From the NCBI RefSeq assembly GCF_008014745.1, contig NZ_VPFD01000032.1, forward strand, positions 1-63,056: a DNA stretch of 63,056 bases, read 5' to 3'. Under the pieces are notes generated by a model. That model did not search any database. It saw only the letters and a program-made list of their open reading frames with translations, and was not told where the DNA came from. This document shows positions 1 through 7,786 of the stretch, in pieces (positions within the stretch are counted from its first letter, which is position 1; the number at the start of each line of letters is the position of its first letter). Source of the DNA: Massilia arenae. Its GTDB lineage: Bacteria > Pseudomonadota > Gammaproteobacteria > Burkholderiales > Burkholderiaceae_D. A program made the position numbers and the translations under genes.

Positions 1-81
1 GAACGGCCTGAGTCCTGTGCAGTACAGAACCCAGGCCGTCTAAGCGAGCATCCAACCGTCTCAGTTTAAGGGGTCACATCA
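1..81 (+). mobile_element. Right end of an IS3-family insertion sequence (partial)
   Basis: The window opens inside an IS. Bases 2-43 read as the C-terminal end of an IS3-type OrfB, and the element appears to stop at base 81 with the terminal sequence GGGGTCACATCA, which ends in the CA dinucleotide typical of IS3 elements. The boundary is supported from outside: base 82 onward matches the second half of a palindromic repeat found complete elsewhere in the window. Bases 3-39 form a near-perfect inverted repeat (two mismatches and one G-T pair) within the last codons. Only the end is present, so the subgroup cannot be assigned. Confidence 0.6.
2..43 (+). CDS. IS3-family transposase OrfB, C-terminal fragment
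   Basis: Reading from base 2 gives NGLSPVQYRTQAV followed by a TAA stop. This matches the usual C-terminal end of IS3-family integrase-type transposases, where a Gly-x-Ser-Pro-x-x-Tyr-Arg segment comes just before the stop. The catalytic DDE residues lie outside the window. The other plus-strand frames give no recognisable protein. The gene runs left to right towards the 3' end of aroC. Confidence 0.55.
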   Translation, partial: NGLSPVQYRTQAV

Positions 82-106
82 CTGCGCGGGAACGACGGAT
101 CATAGG
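82..106 (+). repeat. REP-like palindrome, right half, cut by the IS
   Basis: Bases 82-106 match the right-hand part of the REP-like unit seen intact at 3797-3825 and, with the same trailing GGATCATAGG, at 57296-57334. The missing left arm should lie beyond the IS in the parent genome. The break falls at the first base of the four-base loop (CTGC) of the hairpin. Confidence 0.7.
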
Positions 107-131
107 CCAACGAGTGCCGTTGGCCGCAACC

Positions 132-1226
132 TTATTTCAACTTCGGCGTCGCAACCTGCACGTCGCCGCACTGCGCCCGGTTCATCAGCGCGTGATCGAT
201 CAGCACCAGCGCCAGCATCGCCTCCGCGATCGGCGTGGCCCGGATGCCGACACAGGGATCGTGGCGGCCGAATGTCTCGACCGTCGCCGGATTGCCGGCC
301 TTGTCGATCGAGCGGCGCGGCACGCGGATCGAGGAGGTCGGCTTGATCGCCAGCGACACCGTGATGTCCTGGCCGGTCGAGATCCCGCCCAGCACTCCAC
401 CCGCATGGTTGCCGACGAAGCCCTCGAGGGTCAGTTCGTCGCCATGCTCCGAACCGCGCTGCGCCACCGAGGCGAAGCCGGCGCCGATTTCCACGCCCTT
501 GACCGCGTTAATCCCCATCATCGCATAGGCGATGTCGGCATCGAGCTTGTCGTAGATCGGCTGGCCCAGGCCGACCGGCACGCCGCGCGCCACCACGTCG
601 ATGCGCGCGCCGATCGAGTCGCCGTCGCGGCGCAGCTGGTCCATCGCCTCTTCCATGCGCTGCAGCAGGGCCGCGTCGCCGGTGGCGGCGAAGAAGGGAT
701 TGGCGTGCACGTGTTCCCAGCCCTCGAACGGCACGGCGATATCGCCCAGCGCGCTCATATAACCCATCAGTTCGGTGCCGTACTTTTCGCGCAACCACTT
801 CCTGGCGACGGCGCCGGCGCCGACCACCGGCGCGGTCAGGCGCGCCGACGAACGGCCACCGCCGCGCGAGTCGCGCACGCCGTATTTATGCCAATACGTA
901 TAGTCGGCATGGCCGGGGCGGAAGCTTTCGGCGATATTGCCGTAGTCCTTGCTGCGCTGGTCTTCGTTGCGGATCAGGAGAGCGATCGGGGTGCCGGTGG
1001 TGACGCCCTGGTAGACGCCGGACAGGATCTCGACCCGGTCCGCCTCCTGGCGCTGGGTGACGTGGCGCGAGGTGCCGGGCTTGCGGCGGTCCAGCTCGGG
1101 CTGGATGTCGGCCTCGGAAAGGGTCATGCCGGGCGGGCAGCCGTCGATGACGCAGCCGATCGCGGGACCATGCGATTCGCCGAAGGTGGTGACGGAAAAC
1201 AGCTTGCCAAATGTATTGCCGGACAT
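132..1226 (-). CDS. aroC: Chorismate synthase
   Basis: This is the last enzyme of the shikimate pathway. It converts 5-enolpyruvylshikimate 3-phosphate to chorismate with reduced FMN as cofactor, in the cytoplasm. The 364 residues match the family length (about 360). The N-terminal signature TFGESHGPAIGCVIDGCPPG is present, as are the RSSAR segment in the middle and the C-terminal RHDPCVGIRATPIAEAM block. The ATG at 1226 gives the standard MSGNTFG start, although no clear Shine-Dalgarno sequence precedes it. It stands alone on its strand, divergent from the regulator at 1428. Its 3' end abuts the broken REP repeat and the IS3-family end. Confidence 0.97.
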   Translation of the reverse strand: MSGNTFGKLFSVTTFGESHGPAIGCVIDGCPPGMTLSEADIQPELDRRKPGTSRHVTQRQEADRVEILSGVYQGVTTGTPIALLIRNEDQRSKDYGNIAESFRPGHADYTYWHKYGVRDSRGGGRSSARLTAPVVGAGAVARKWLREKYGTELMGYMSALGDIAVPFEGWEHVHANPFFAATGDAALLQRMEEAMDQLRRDGDSIGARIDVVARGVPVGLGQPIYDKLDADIAYAMMGINAVKGVEIGAGFASVAQRGSEHGDELTLEGFVGNHAGGVLGGISTGQDITVSLAIKPTSSIRVPRRSIDKAGNPATVETFGRHDPCVGIRATPIAEAMLALVLIDHALMNRAQCGDVQVATPKLK

Positions 1227-1427
1227 GGGAATGATGAGTTCGGATTGATCGAATTACCATTTTAACAGGCGATCTGGCAAGCAGAAACGACATCGAACGA
1301 TCGACTGTCGCAAATATGTTTCCATCAAGATATATTTTTCAACGACGGGCCGGATCGTGCCCTTGCCTTTTTACAATTGCATATATACTGAAGTTATCCA
1401 TGCCGAGCCAACCTGGAGACGTAGCAC

Positions 1428-3674
1428 ATGCCAGCATCGATTACGCCCTCGGTACCACTGAAGGATGACAGCGTTATTGACGACCTCGTCTTTGCCGACG
1501 AAGCCGCCGCCGCCGCATCCCCGAGTCCAGCATGGCGGATCCTGGTGGTCGATGACGATGCCGACGTGCACTCGACCACTACCTTCGCTCTCGGCAACGT
1601 CGAGATGCAGGGCCGCCCGCTGGTCTTCCTGCACGCTTATTCCGCCAGCGAAGCCTTCGCGCTGCTGGCGCGTGAACACGATATCGCCGTCATCCTGCTG
1701 GACGTGGTGATGGAACGGGCCGACGCCGGCCTGCTGCTGGTGCGCCGCATCCGCGACGAACTGGGCCTGCACGACGTGCGCATTATCCTGCGCACCGGCC
1801 AGCCCGGCTATGCGCCCGAGATGGAAGCCATCCGCGGCTACGACATCAACGATTACCGCACCAAGTCCGAGCTGACCCGCACCAAGCTGTATACGACGGT
1901 GGCGGCCGCGATCCGCTCCTACCAGCAGATTCGCGCGCTCGAGGCCAACCGCATCGGCATGGAGCGCATCGTCGCCGCCTGCGCCGAGCTGATGGCCCTG
2001 CACGGCGTGCGCGACGTGGCGGCCGGCATCCTGGCCCAGGCCGGGCGCCTGGTCAGCCAGCCGCCCGAGGGTGTGCTGTGCACCCGCGACAGCGGCCATG
2101 GCCGCCCCGAGACCCTGCGCGCCGTGGCCGCCGCCGGCGCCTGCCGCAACCTCGACGGCCGTGAACTGAGCGGCCATTTCGCAGTCGCCGCCGAGCGCGC
2201 CCTGCTCCAGCGCCAGTGTGGCGCCGAGGACGGCCTGCTGAATATGTACTTTCCGGGCAAGGCGGGACGCGATTTCGTCGCCTGCATCCCGCTCGAGCGT
2301 CCGATCGACGAGGTGGAGCGGCGCCTGCTGAAGGTGTTCTGCGGCATGGTCGCGGTATGCCTCGACAACTGCGAGCTGGTCACCAGCCTGAACAAGTCGG
2401 CCTTCCACGACCCGCTCACCGGCCTGCCGAACCGCACCCGCGTGGTCGAGCTGCTCGACGCCATCCTGGCCGGACCGCGGCGCACGACCTCGGTGCTGGC
2501 CCTGGTCGACCTGGATCACTTTGCCGAAACCAACGACGCCCTCGGCCACCATTTCGGCGACCTGCTGCTGGTGGCGGTCGGCCAGCGCCTGAAGTCGCGC
2601 CTGGCGCCTGGCCTGGACATCGGCCGCATCGGCGGCGACATCTTCTGCGTGCTGGGCGACGCCGACGCGGTGCAGCCGGCTCAGGTGCAAGCGCTGTTCC
2701 GCGAATCGTTCCGCATCGACGGCCAGGACGTGCAAGTCTCGGCGACGCTCGGCCTGGTGCGCCTGCCGGAGCACGACGGCAGCGGCGCCGACGCCCTCAA
2801 GGATGCCGACATCGCGCTCAAGCGCGCCAAGTCGCAGCAGCGCGCCGGCCACTTCTATTTTTCGCGCAGCATGGGCGTCGAGATCCGCGAGCGGGTGCGC
2901 ATGATGCACGCGCTGCGCAGCGGCTTCCAGCGCGGCCAGCTGTTCCTGCACTATCAACCGCAGGTCGACCTGGCCACCAATCGCCCGTTCGGCGCCGAGG
3001 CGCTGCTGCGCTGGCGCCTGGAAGACGGCCGCATGGTGCCGCCCGACCGCTTCATCCCGATCGCCGAATACTCGGGCCTGATCGTCGAGATCGGCGAATG
3101 GGTGCTGCGCCAGGCCTGCGCCGAACTGATGCGCCTGCGCGCCGCGGGCCACCGCGACTTCACGATGTCGGTGAACGTCTCGCAGGTGCAGTTCCGCCAT
3201 CCGCACTTCGTCGACATGCTGCGCCGCGCGCTGCTCGATACGGGCGCACCGCCCGACTACATCGAGCTGGAGATCACCGAATCGATGGCGATGGAAGAAC
3301 CGGCGCTGCTGGTCGAGAAGCTGGCGCAGGTCAAGCGCACCGGCGTGTCGATCGCGATCGACGATTTCGGCACCGGCTTTTCGTCGCTCTCGCATCTGCA
3401 GCGCCTGCAGGTGGACCGGCTCAAGATCGACCGCACTTTCGTCACCGAGATCACGGGATCGGCGCGCGGCAGCAGCATCGCGCAGATGGTGGTGCAACTG
3501 GGCCGCAACCTGGGATTGTCGGTGATCGCCGAAGGGGTCGAGGACGAGCGCCAGGCGCAGATCCTGCGCCAGCTCGGCTGTCCGCTGGCACAGGGCTTCC
3601 TGTATGCGCGGCCGCTGTCGCCGGAAGCGCTGCTGGAGTGGCTGGCGGGGAATCCGATGACGCGCGCGGCGTGA
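1428..3674 (+). CDS. Response regulator with DUF3369, degenerate GGDEF and EAL domains
   Basis: This 748-residue cytoplasmic protein probably controls cyclic di-GMP. Residues about 36-160 form a receiver domain with acidic pocket DDD42-44 and phosphoacceptor Asp92. A DUF3369 sensor-like region follows (about 170-320), then a GGDEF domain (about 325-470) and an EAL domain (about 490-740). The GGDEF signature is changed to GGDIF (residues 402-406), so cyclase activity is unlikely. The EAL half keeps EALLRW (524-529), EITES, DDFGTG and the EGVED glutamate, so it should be an active phosphodiesterase. A GGAG at 1415-1418 supports the ATG at 1428. No cognate kinase is adjacent. Confidence 0.93.
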   Translation: MPASITPSVPLKDDSVIDDLVFADEAAAAASPSPAWRILVVDDDADVHSTTTFALGNVEMQGRPLVFLHAYSASEAFALLAREHDIAVILLDVVMERADAGLLLVRRIRDELGLHDVRIILRTGQPGYAPEMEAIRGYDINDYRTKSELTRTKLYTTVAAAIRSYQQIRALEANRIGMERIVAACAELMALHGVRDVAAGILAQAGRLVSQPPEGVLCTRDSGHGRPETLRAVAAAGACRNLDGRELSGHFAVAAERALLQRQCGAEDGLLNMYFPGKAGRDFVACIPLERPIDEVERRLLKVFCGMVAVCLDNCELVTSLNKSAFHDPLTGLPNRTRVVELLDAILAGPRRTTSVLALVDLDHFAETNDALGHHFGDLLLVAVGQRLKSRLAPGLDIGRIGGDIFCVLGDADAVQPAQVQALFRESFRIDGQDVQVSATLGLVRLPEHDGSGADALKDADIALKRAKSQQRAGHFYFSRSMGVEIRERVRMMHALRSGFQRGQLFLHYQPQVDLATNRPFGAEALLRWRLEDGRMVPPDRFIPIAEYSGLIVEIGEWVLRQACAELMRLRAAGHRDFTMSVNVSQVQFRHPHFVDMLRRALLDTGAPPDYIELEITESMAMEEPALLVEKLAQVKRTGVSIAIDDFGTGFSSLSHLQRLQVDRLKIDRTFVTEITGSARGSSIAQMVVQLGRNLGLSVIAEGVEDERQAQILRQLGCPLAQGFLYARPLSPEALLEWLAGNPMTRAA

Positions 3675-3720
3675 ACGATGTCGTGATCGGCATCGTCCTC
3701 TTCATCGGTACATCAACCAA

Positions 3721-3825
3721 CGTCGTTCCCGCGAAGGCGGGAACCTAAGTAATTTCGCGCTGCCGCGACAATAAAAGGCGTCGGCGGCGCGACGACCTTG
3801 GGTTCCCGCCTGCGCGGGAACGACG
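3721..3825. repeat. REPIN-like pair of inverted REP units
   Basis: Two 29-base units stand in inverted orientation at 3721-3749 and 3797-3825, about 47 bases apart. Each unit is itself a hairpin with arms GTTCCCGC and GCGGGAAC. The reverse complement of the right unit matches the left unit at 27 of 29 positions. The pair fills the gap between two convergent genes, the EAL regulator and the CBS protein. It may act as a bidirectional transcription stop or mRNA stabiliser. A second pair lies at 57221-57324. Confidence 0.85.
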
Positions 3826-3846
3826 TGCATCTGCCGCTATTGGCAA

Positions 3847-4299
3847 TTAGTCCGGCGCGTTCTGCTCCGCCGGCCAATCGCGGATATACGCCTTGAGCAT
3901 GCGGTTCTCGAAGCTTTGCGCTTCCAGCACGGCGCGCGCGACGTCGTAGAACGAGATCACGCCCAGCAGGGTGCGGGCGTCCATTACCGGCAGGTAGCGC
4001 GCGTGCTTCTCGAGCATGATGCGGCGCACCTCGTTGACCTCGGTGTCCGGGGTCACGGTGATCGGGCTGTCGTTCATGTGGCGGCGCACGGTGCCGGCAC
4101 CAACCGCGCCGCCGTTCGCGTGCAGCGCATTGAGCACTTCGCGGAAGGTCAGCATGCCGACCAGGTCGCCGTACTCCATCACCACCAGCGAACCGATATC
4201 GTTCTCGGACATCGTGGTCACCGCGTCGACCAACGGCTGGTCAGGCGTTACGGTGTACAGGATATTGCCCTTCACTTGCAGGATTTCCGAAACTTTCAT
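3847..4299 (-). CDS. CBS-domain-pair protein
   Basis: This is a 150-residue cytoplasmic protein made almost entirely of two CBS domains (about 8-60 and 78-130), which in this family bind adenosyl nucleotides and act as energy or redox sensors. The segments DIGSLVVME and ARYLPVMD are typical CBS beta strands. The start at 4299 (MKVSEIL) is preceded by a G-rich stretch at Shine-Dalgarno distance. An upstream in-frame ATG at 4356 lacks any ribosome site and would add 19 atypical residues. No catalytic domain is attached. It stands alone, divergent from metY. Confidence 0.88.
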   Translation of the reverse strand: MKVSEILQVKGNILYTVTPDQPLVDAVTTMSENDIGSLVVMEYGDLVGMLTFREVLNALHANGGAVGAGTVRRHMNDSPITVTPDTEVNEVRRIMLEKHARYLPVMDARTLLGVISFYDVARAVLEAQSFENRMLKAYIRDWPAEQNAPD

Positions 4300-4406
4300 G
4301 TTCGCCACCCCCGCTTCGTCAATATTGCTGATACTGGATAAATTTGTATAAGGCATAACACCGACTGTAGCCTATGCTCGCCAAAAAATCCAGCGTTGCG
4401 CTGTAT

Positions 4407-4437
4407 CATGGTGCAAGCTCGGTTTCAACATGGTGCA
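4407..4437 (+). promoter_or_regulatory. Direct repeat CATGGTGCA, candidate activator site for metY
   Basis: The nonamer CATGGTGCA occurs at 4407-4415 and again at 4429-4437, exactly 22 bases (two helical turns) apart. The pair ends eight bases before the -35 box of the predicted metY promoter, which is a normal place for an activator. No known factor (such as MetR or CysB) was matched, so its role is inferred. Confidence 0.35.
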
Positions 4438-4444
4438 GCGCAGA

Positions 4445-4472
4445 TTGCGCAACAAGCCATAACTGCTAGGAT
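4445..4472 (+). promoter_or_regulatory. Predicted sigma-70 promoter of metY
   Basis: A -35 box TTGCGC (4445-4450) and a -10 box TAGGAT (4467-4472) are separated by 16 bases. Transcription would begin near 4479, giving a leader of about 23 bases before the ATG at 4502. Confidence 0.4.
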
Positions 4473-4501
4473 GCGCCATTCCCACTCACCACGAGTCCAG
4501 C

Positions 4502-5812
4502 ATGAGCGCTCCCCGACCACCCGGTTTCGACACCCTGTCCCTGCACGCGGGCAGCGCCCCCGATCCCAGCACCGGCGCGCGCGCCACGCCCATCCATTTC
4601 ACGTCCTCGTTCGCTTTCCGCGATTCCGACCACGGCGCCGCCCTCTTCAATATGGAACAGGCCGGCCATGTGTATTCGCGCATCTCGAACCCGACCAATG
4701 CGGTGCTGGAAGAACGCATCGCCGCGCTCGAAGGCGGTGTGGCCGGCATCGCCACCGCCAGCGGCCAGGCGGCCATGCACCTCGGCTTGAGCACGCTGGT
4801 GGGCGCCGGCGACCATATCGTGGCCTCGCGCGCCCTGTACGGCGGCTCGCACAACCTGCTGGCCCATACCCTGCGCAGGTTCGGCGTCGAGACCACCTTC
4901 GTCGATCCGCGCCACCTCGATGCCTGGCGCGCCGCGATCCGGCCATCGACCAAGCTGCTGTTCGGCGAAACGCTGGGCAATCCGGGACTCGACGTGCTCG
5001 ACATCCCGGCGCTCTCGGAACTCGCGCACGCGCACGACCTGCCGCTGATGGTCGACGCGACCTTCACCACACCCTGGCTGCAGCGCCCCTTCGACCTGGG
5101 CGCCGACCTGCTGTTCCACTCGGCCACCAAATTCCTGTGCGGCCACGGCACCGCGATCGGCGGCCTGCTGGTCGATGGCGGCACCTTCGACTGGCAGGCG
5201 GCGCATGAACGAAGCGGGCGCTTCGCCACCCTGTGCGAGCCGTATGACGGCTTTCATGGCATGGTGTTCAGCGAAGAGTCGACCGTCGGCGCCTTCGCCC
5301 TGCGCGCGCGGCGCGAAGGCTTGCGCGACTTTGGCGCGGCAATGAGTCCGCACAATGCCTTCGCCATCCTGCAGGGCATCGAGACGCTCGGCCTGCGCAT
5401 GGAGCGCCACGTCGCCAATACCCGGCGCGTGGTCGAGTTCCTCGCCGCGCAGCCGATGGTGGCGTCGGTGTCCTACCCGGAACTCGACAGTCACCCGGAC
5501 CGTGCACTGGCGCAGCGTATCCTGCCGAAAGGCTGCGGCGCCGTCTTCACCTTCGAGCTGAAAGGCGACCGTGCGGCCGGCCGCCGTTTCGCCGACGGTT
5601 TACAGGTGTTCTCGCACCTGGCGAACGTGGGCGACGCCAAGTCGCTCGTGATACATCCGGCGTCGACCACCCATTTCCGGGTGCCTGCCGAACACCTGGC
5701 GGCCAGCGGGGTCACCGAAGGCACGTTGCGCCTGTCGGTCGGATTGGAAGACCCGGACGACCTGATCGACGACCTCAAGCGTGGCCTGAAGCTGGCCGCG
5801 AAGGGGATTTGA
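4502..5812 (+). CDS. metY: O-acetylhomoserine sulfhydrylase (MetY type)
   Basis: This is a PLP enzyme of the Cys/Met metabolism family that makes homocysteine (or methionine) directly from an acylated homoserine and sulfide. At 436 residues it fits the MetY subgroup better than the shorter MetZ or MetB types (about 390-400). The block HSATKFLCGHGTAIGG carries the PLP lysine (Lys210), and YSRISNPTNAVLEERIA is the substrate-side motif. The C-terminal SVGLEDPDDLIDDL is typical of the family. An alpha/beta hydrolase starts one base after its stop, so the two are probably co-transcribed. O-succinylhomoserine use cannot be excluded from sequence. Confidence 0.88.
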   Translation: MSAPRPPGFDTLSLHAGSAPDPSTGARATPIHFTSSFAFRDSDHGAALFNMEQAGHVYSRISNPTNAVLEERIAALEGGVAGIATASGQAAMHLGLSTLVGAGDHIVASRALYGGSHNLLAHTLRRFGVETTFVDPRHLDAWRAAIRPSTKLLFGETLGNPGLDVLDIPALSELAHAHDLPLMVDATFTTPWLQRPFDLGADLLFHSATKFLCGHGTAIGGLLVDGGTFDWQAAHERSGRFATLCEPYDGFHGMVFSEESTVGAFALRARREGLRDFGAAMSPHNAFAILQGIETLGLRMERHVANTRRVVEFLAAQPMVASVSYPELDSHPDRALAQRILPKGCGAVFTFELKGDRAAGRRFADGLQVFSHLANVGDAKSLVIHPASTTHFRVPAEHLAASGVTEGTLRLSVGLEDPDDLIDDLKRGLKLAAKGI

Positions 5813-5813
5813 G

Positions 5814-6641
5814 ATGCTGCTCGATGTCAATGGCAATCAAGCCTATTGCTACACCGGCGGCAAGGCCTTCGACCCAGGCCTGCCGGCCATCGTGCTGATC
5901 CACGGCGCACAGAACGACCATTCGGTGTGGGCCTTGCAGAGCCGCGCCCTCGCCCACCGCGGCTACGCAGTGCTGGCGCCCGATCTTCCGGGACACGGTC
6001 GCAGCGGCGGCACGCCCTTGTCCACGGTCGAGGCCATGGCCGCCTGGGTGCTCGCCGTGCTCGATGCGGCCGGCGTCAGTCGTGCGCTACTGATCGGGCA
6101 CAGCATGGGTTCGCTGATCACGCTGGAGGCGGCCCACATCGCGCCGCAGCGCGTGAGCGGACTGGCCCTGCTGGGCGCCACCTACCCGATGCGGGTGTCG
6201 GACGCCTTGCTGGAGGCAGCGCGCACCGAGCAGGACGCGGCCATCGACATGGTCGCCGCCTGGTCGCATGCCGCCTGGCTGCCCGGCCCCTCGACCGCGG
6301 GCCCGGGCACCTCCGTGATCAACACGGCGCGGCGCCTGATGCAGCGCATGGCGGCGCGCGGCGCGGATGGCCTGTTCCACACCGATTTCGCCGCCTGCAA
6401 CGCCTATGCCAACGGCGAAGCCGCGGCGGCCTCGATCGCCTGCCCGACACTGTTCGTGCAGGGCAAGAAGGACATGATGACGCCGCCACGCTTGGCGCAG
6501 TTGCTGACCGGCGGGATCAAGCACGCCAAGATCGTCGGCGTGGACGCCGGCCACGCGATGATGAGCGAAGCGCCGGACGCGGTGCTCTTCGCCCTACTCC
6601 GCTTCGCCCAGGACGCCCACGAAGTTCAGTCGAACGGCTGA
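5814..6641 (+). CDS. Alpha/beta-fold hydrolase
   Basis: This 275-residue cytoplasmic hydrolase has the HGAQNDHSVW oxyanion region, the nucleophile elbow GHSMGS (around residue 95) and a C-terminal DAGHAMM that supplies the catalytic His. The D of the triad probably lies in the preceding KKDMM region. Substrate is unknown; small esters or lactones are typical. The start is fixed by near-overlap with the metY stop. Its last 16 bases overlap the 3' end of the convergent peroxidase gene. Confidence 0.85.
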   Translation: MLLDVNGNQAYCYTGGKAFDPGLPAIVLIHGAQNDHSVWALQSRALAHRGYAVLAPDLPGHGRSGGTPLSTVEAMAAWVLAVLDAAGVSRALLIGHSMGSLITLEAAHIAPQRVSGLALLGATYPMRVSDALLEAARTEQDAAIDMVAAWSHAAWLPGPSTAGPGTSVINTARRLMQRMAARGADGLFHTDFAACNAYANGEAAAASIACPTLFVQGKKDMMTPPRLAQLLTGGIKHAKIVGVDAGHAMMSEAPDAVLFALLRFAQDAHEVQSNG

Positions 6642-7636
6642 GGCCTCTTGGTCTTGTCGCTCGATGGCGGCAGGATCGGCAGCACGACCCGGGGCTGGTC
6701 GCCGGTCAGCGTCTGCAGGAAGGCGACCACGTCGGCGATCTCGGCCTCGCTGAACTTCCGGCCCAGCTGCAGGCGGCCCATCGTGTCCACGGCCTGGGCC
6801 AGGGTGTCGGCCGCGCCGTCGTGGAAGTAGGGATAGGTCAGCTCGACGTTGCGCAAGGTCGGCACCTTGAAGTAGAAACGGTCGATGTCCTGCTTGGTGA
6901 CGGCGAAGCGGCCTTCAGCCGTGTTGGTCGTCTTGTAGGGCTCGATCAGTCCCATCTTCTGGAACGAGGCGCCGCCGACGTTGGGGCCATTATGGCAGGC
7001 AATGCAGCCGCTGCTCTTGAACAGCTCATAGCCGCGCAGTTCCTGCGCATTGATGGCCGTCTTGTCGCCCTGCAGCCACTTGTCGAAGCGCGCATTGGGC
7101 GTGACTAGCGTCTCCTCGAAGGCGGCGATGGCGGCGGTGACTTCGTCGATGCTGAGCTTGTCGTGGCCGAACACAGCCTTGAACTCGGTCACGTATTGCG
7201 GGATCGAGCGCAGCAGGTCGACCGCCAGGTCGTGCGTGAACGCCATTTCGCCTGGGTTGGCGATCGGGCCGCCGGCTTGCTCCTTCAGGTCTTTCGCGCG
7301 GCCATCCCAGAACTGCGCCAGGTTCAGGCTCGAATTGAGCACCGTCGGCGAATTGATCGGACCTTTCTGCCACCGATCGCCGATCGACGAAGTGATGTTG
7401 TCCGAGCCGCCCATGCTCAGGTTGTGGCACGAGTTGCAGGAAATGAAGCCGGAGCGTGACAGGCGCGGATCGAAGAACAGCTTCTTGCCCAGGTCGACCT
7501 TGGCGGCGTTGGTCACTTTCACCGCCACGATCGGCGAGATCGGCTCGGCGGCGTGGGCGGCGCCGGCAGCGAGCAGCAGCGCGGCCGTCATTGCACCGAG
7601 CGGCCTGGCGAGGGAAGGGATTCGCATGTTTTTCAT
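6626..7636 (-). CDS. Di-haem cytochrome c peroxidase (CcpA/MauG family)
   Basis: This periplasmic peroxidase should reduce H2O2 to water with electrons from c-type cytochromes. A Sec signal peptide covers about residues 1-30 (cut after AAHA). Two haem-attachment motifs are present: CNSCH (67-71) and CIACH in the second domain, as expected for the two-domain family. Mature length of about 306 residues is normal. An AGGAG five bases upstream favours the ATG at 7636; GTG and ATG codons just before it are too close to that site. It overlaps the convergent hydrolase by 16 bases. Oxidative-stress defence is the likely role. Confidence 0.92.
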   Translation of the reverse strand: MKNMRIPSLARPLGAMTAALLLAAGAAHAAEPISPIVAVKVTNAAKVDLGKKLFFDPRLSRSGFISCNSCHNLSMGGSDNITSSIGDRWQKGPINSPTVLNSSLNLAQFWDGRAKDLKEQAGGPIANPGEMAFTHDLAVDLLRSIPQYVTEFKAVFGHDKLSIDEVTAAIAAFEETLVTPNARFDKWLQGDKTAINAQELRGYELFKSSGCIACHNGPNVGGASFQKMGLIEPYKTTNTAEGRFAVTKQDIDRFYFKVPTLRNVELTYPYFHDGAADTLAQAVDTMGRLQLGRKFSEAEIADVVAFLQTLTGDQPRVVLPILPPSSDKTKRPQPFD

Positions 7637-7786
7637 CATCACTCCTGGCTGGAAAACGCGACCGGATTTAATTTCCGGGCAGTGCTTTCAGCCTAAGCGT
7701 GAGTCTTGCCGGAGGCAATATTGCTGGCCCTAACAGCGCGCCGAAACATAGCCTGAGTCAAGAAATCGCCAGCCGGGCCGACCTGC

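Noticed and set aside
1360..1400. TTGCCT and TATACT upstream of the EAL regulator as a promoter
   Set aside because: The spacing is about 15 bases and the fit is poor, so it is not listed as a feature.
1371..3497. A 708-codon minus-strand frame opposite the EAL regulator
   Set aside because: The plus-strand frame has clear REC, GGDEF and EAL motifs; the antisense frame is repetitive His, Gln, Ala and Arg text.
3721..3825. Short palindromic repeats considered as a CRISPR array
   Set aside because: Only two units in inverted, not direct, orientation, with no regular spacers and no cas genes. They fit REPIN elements.
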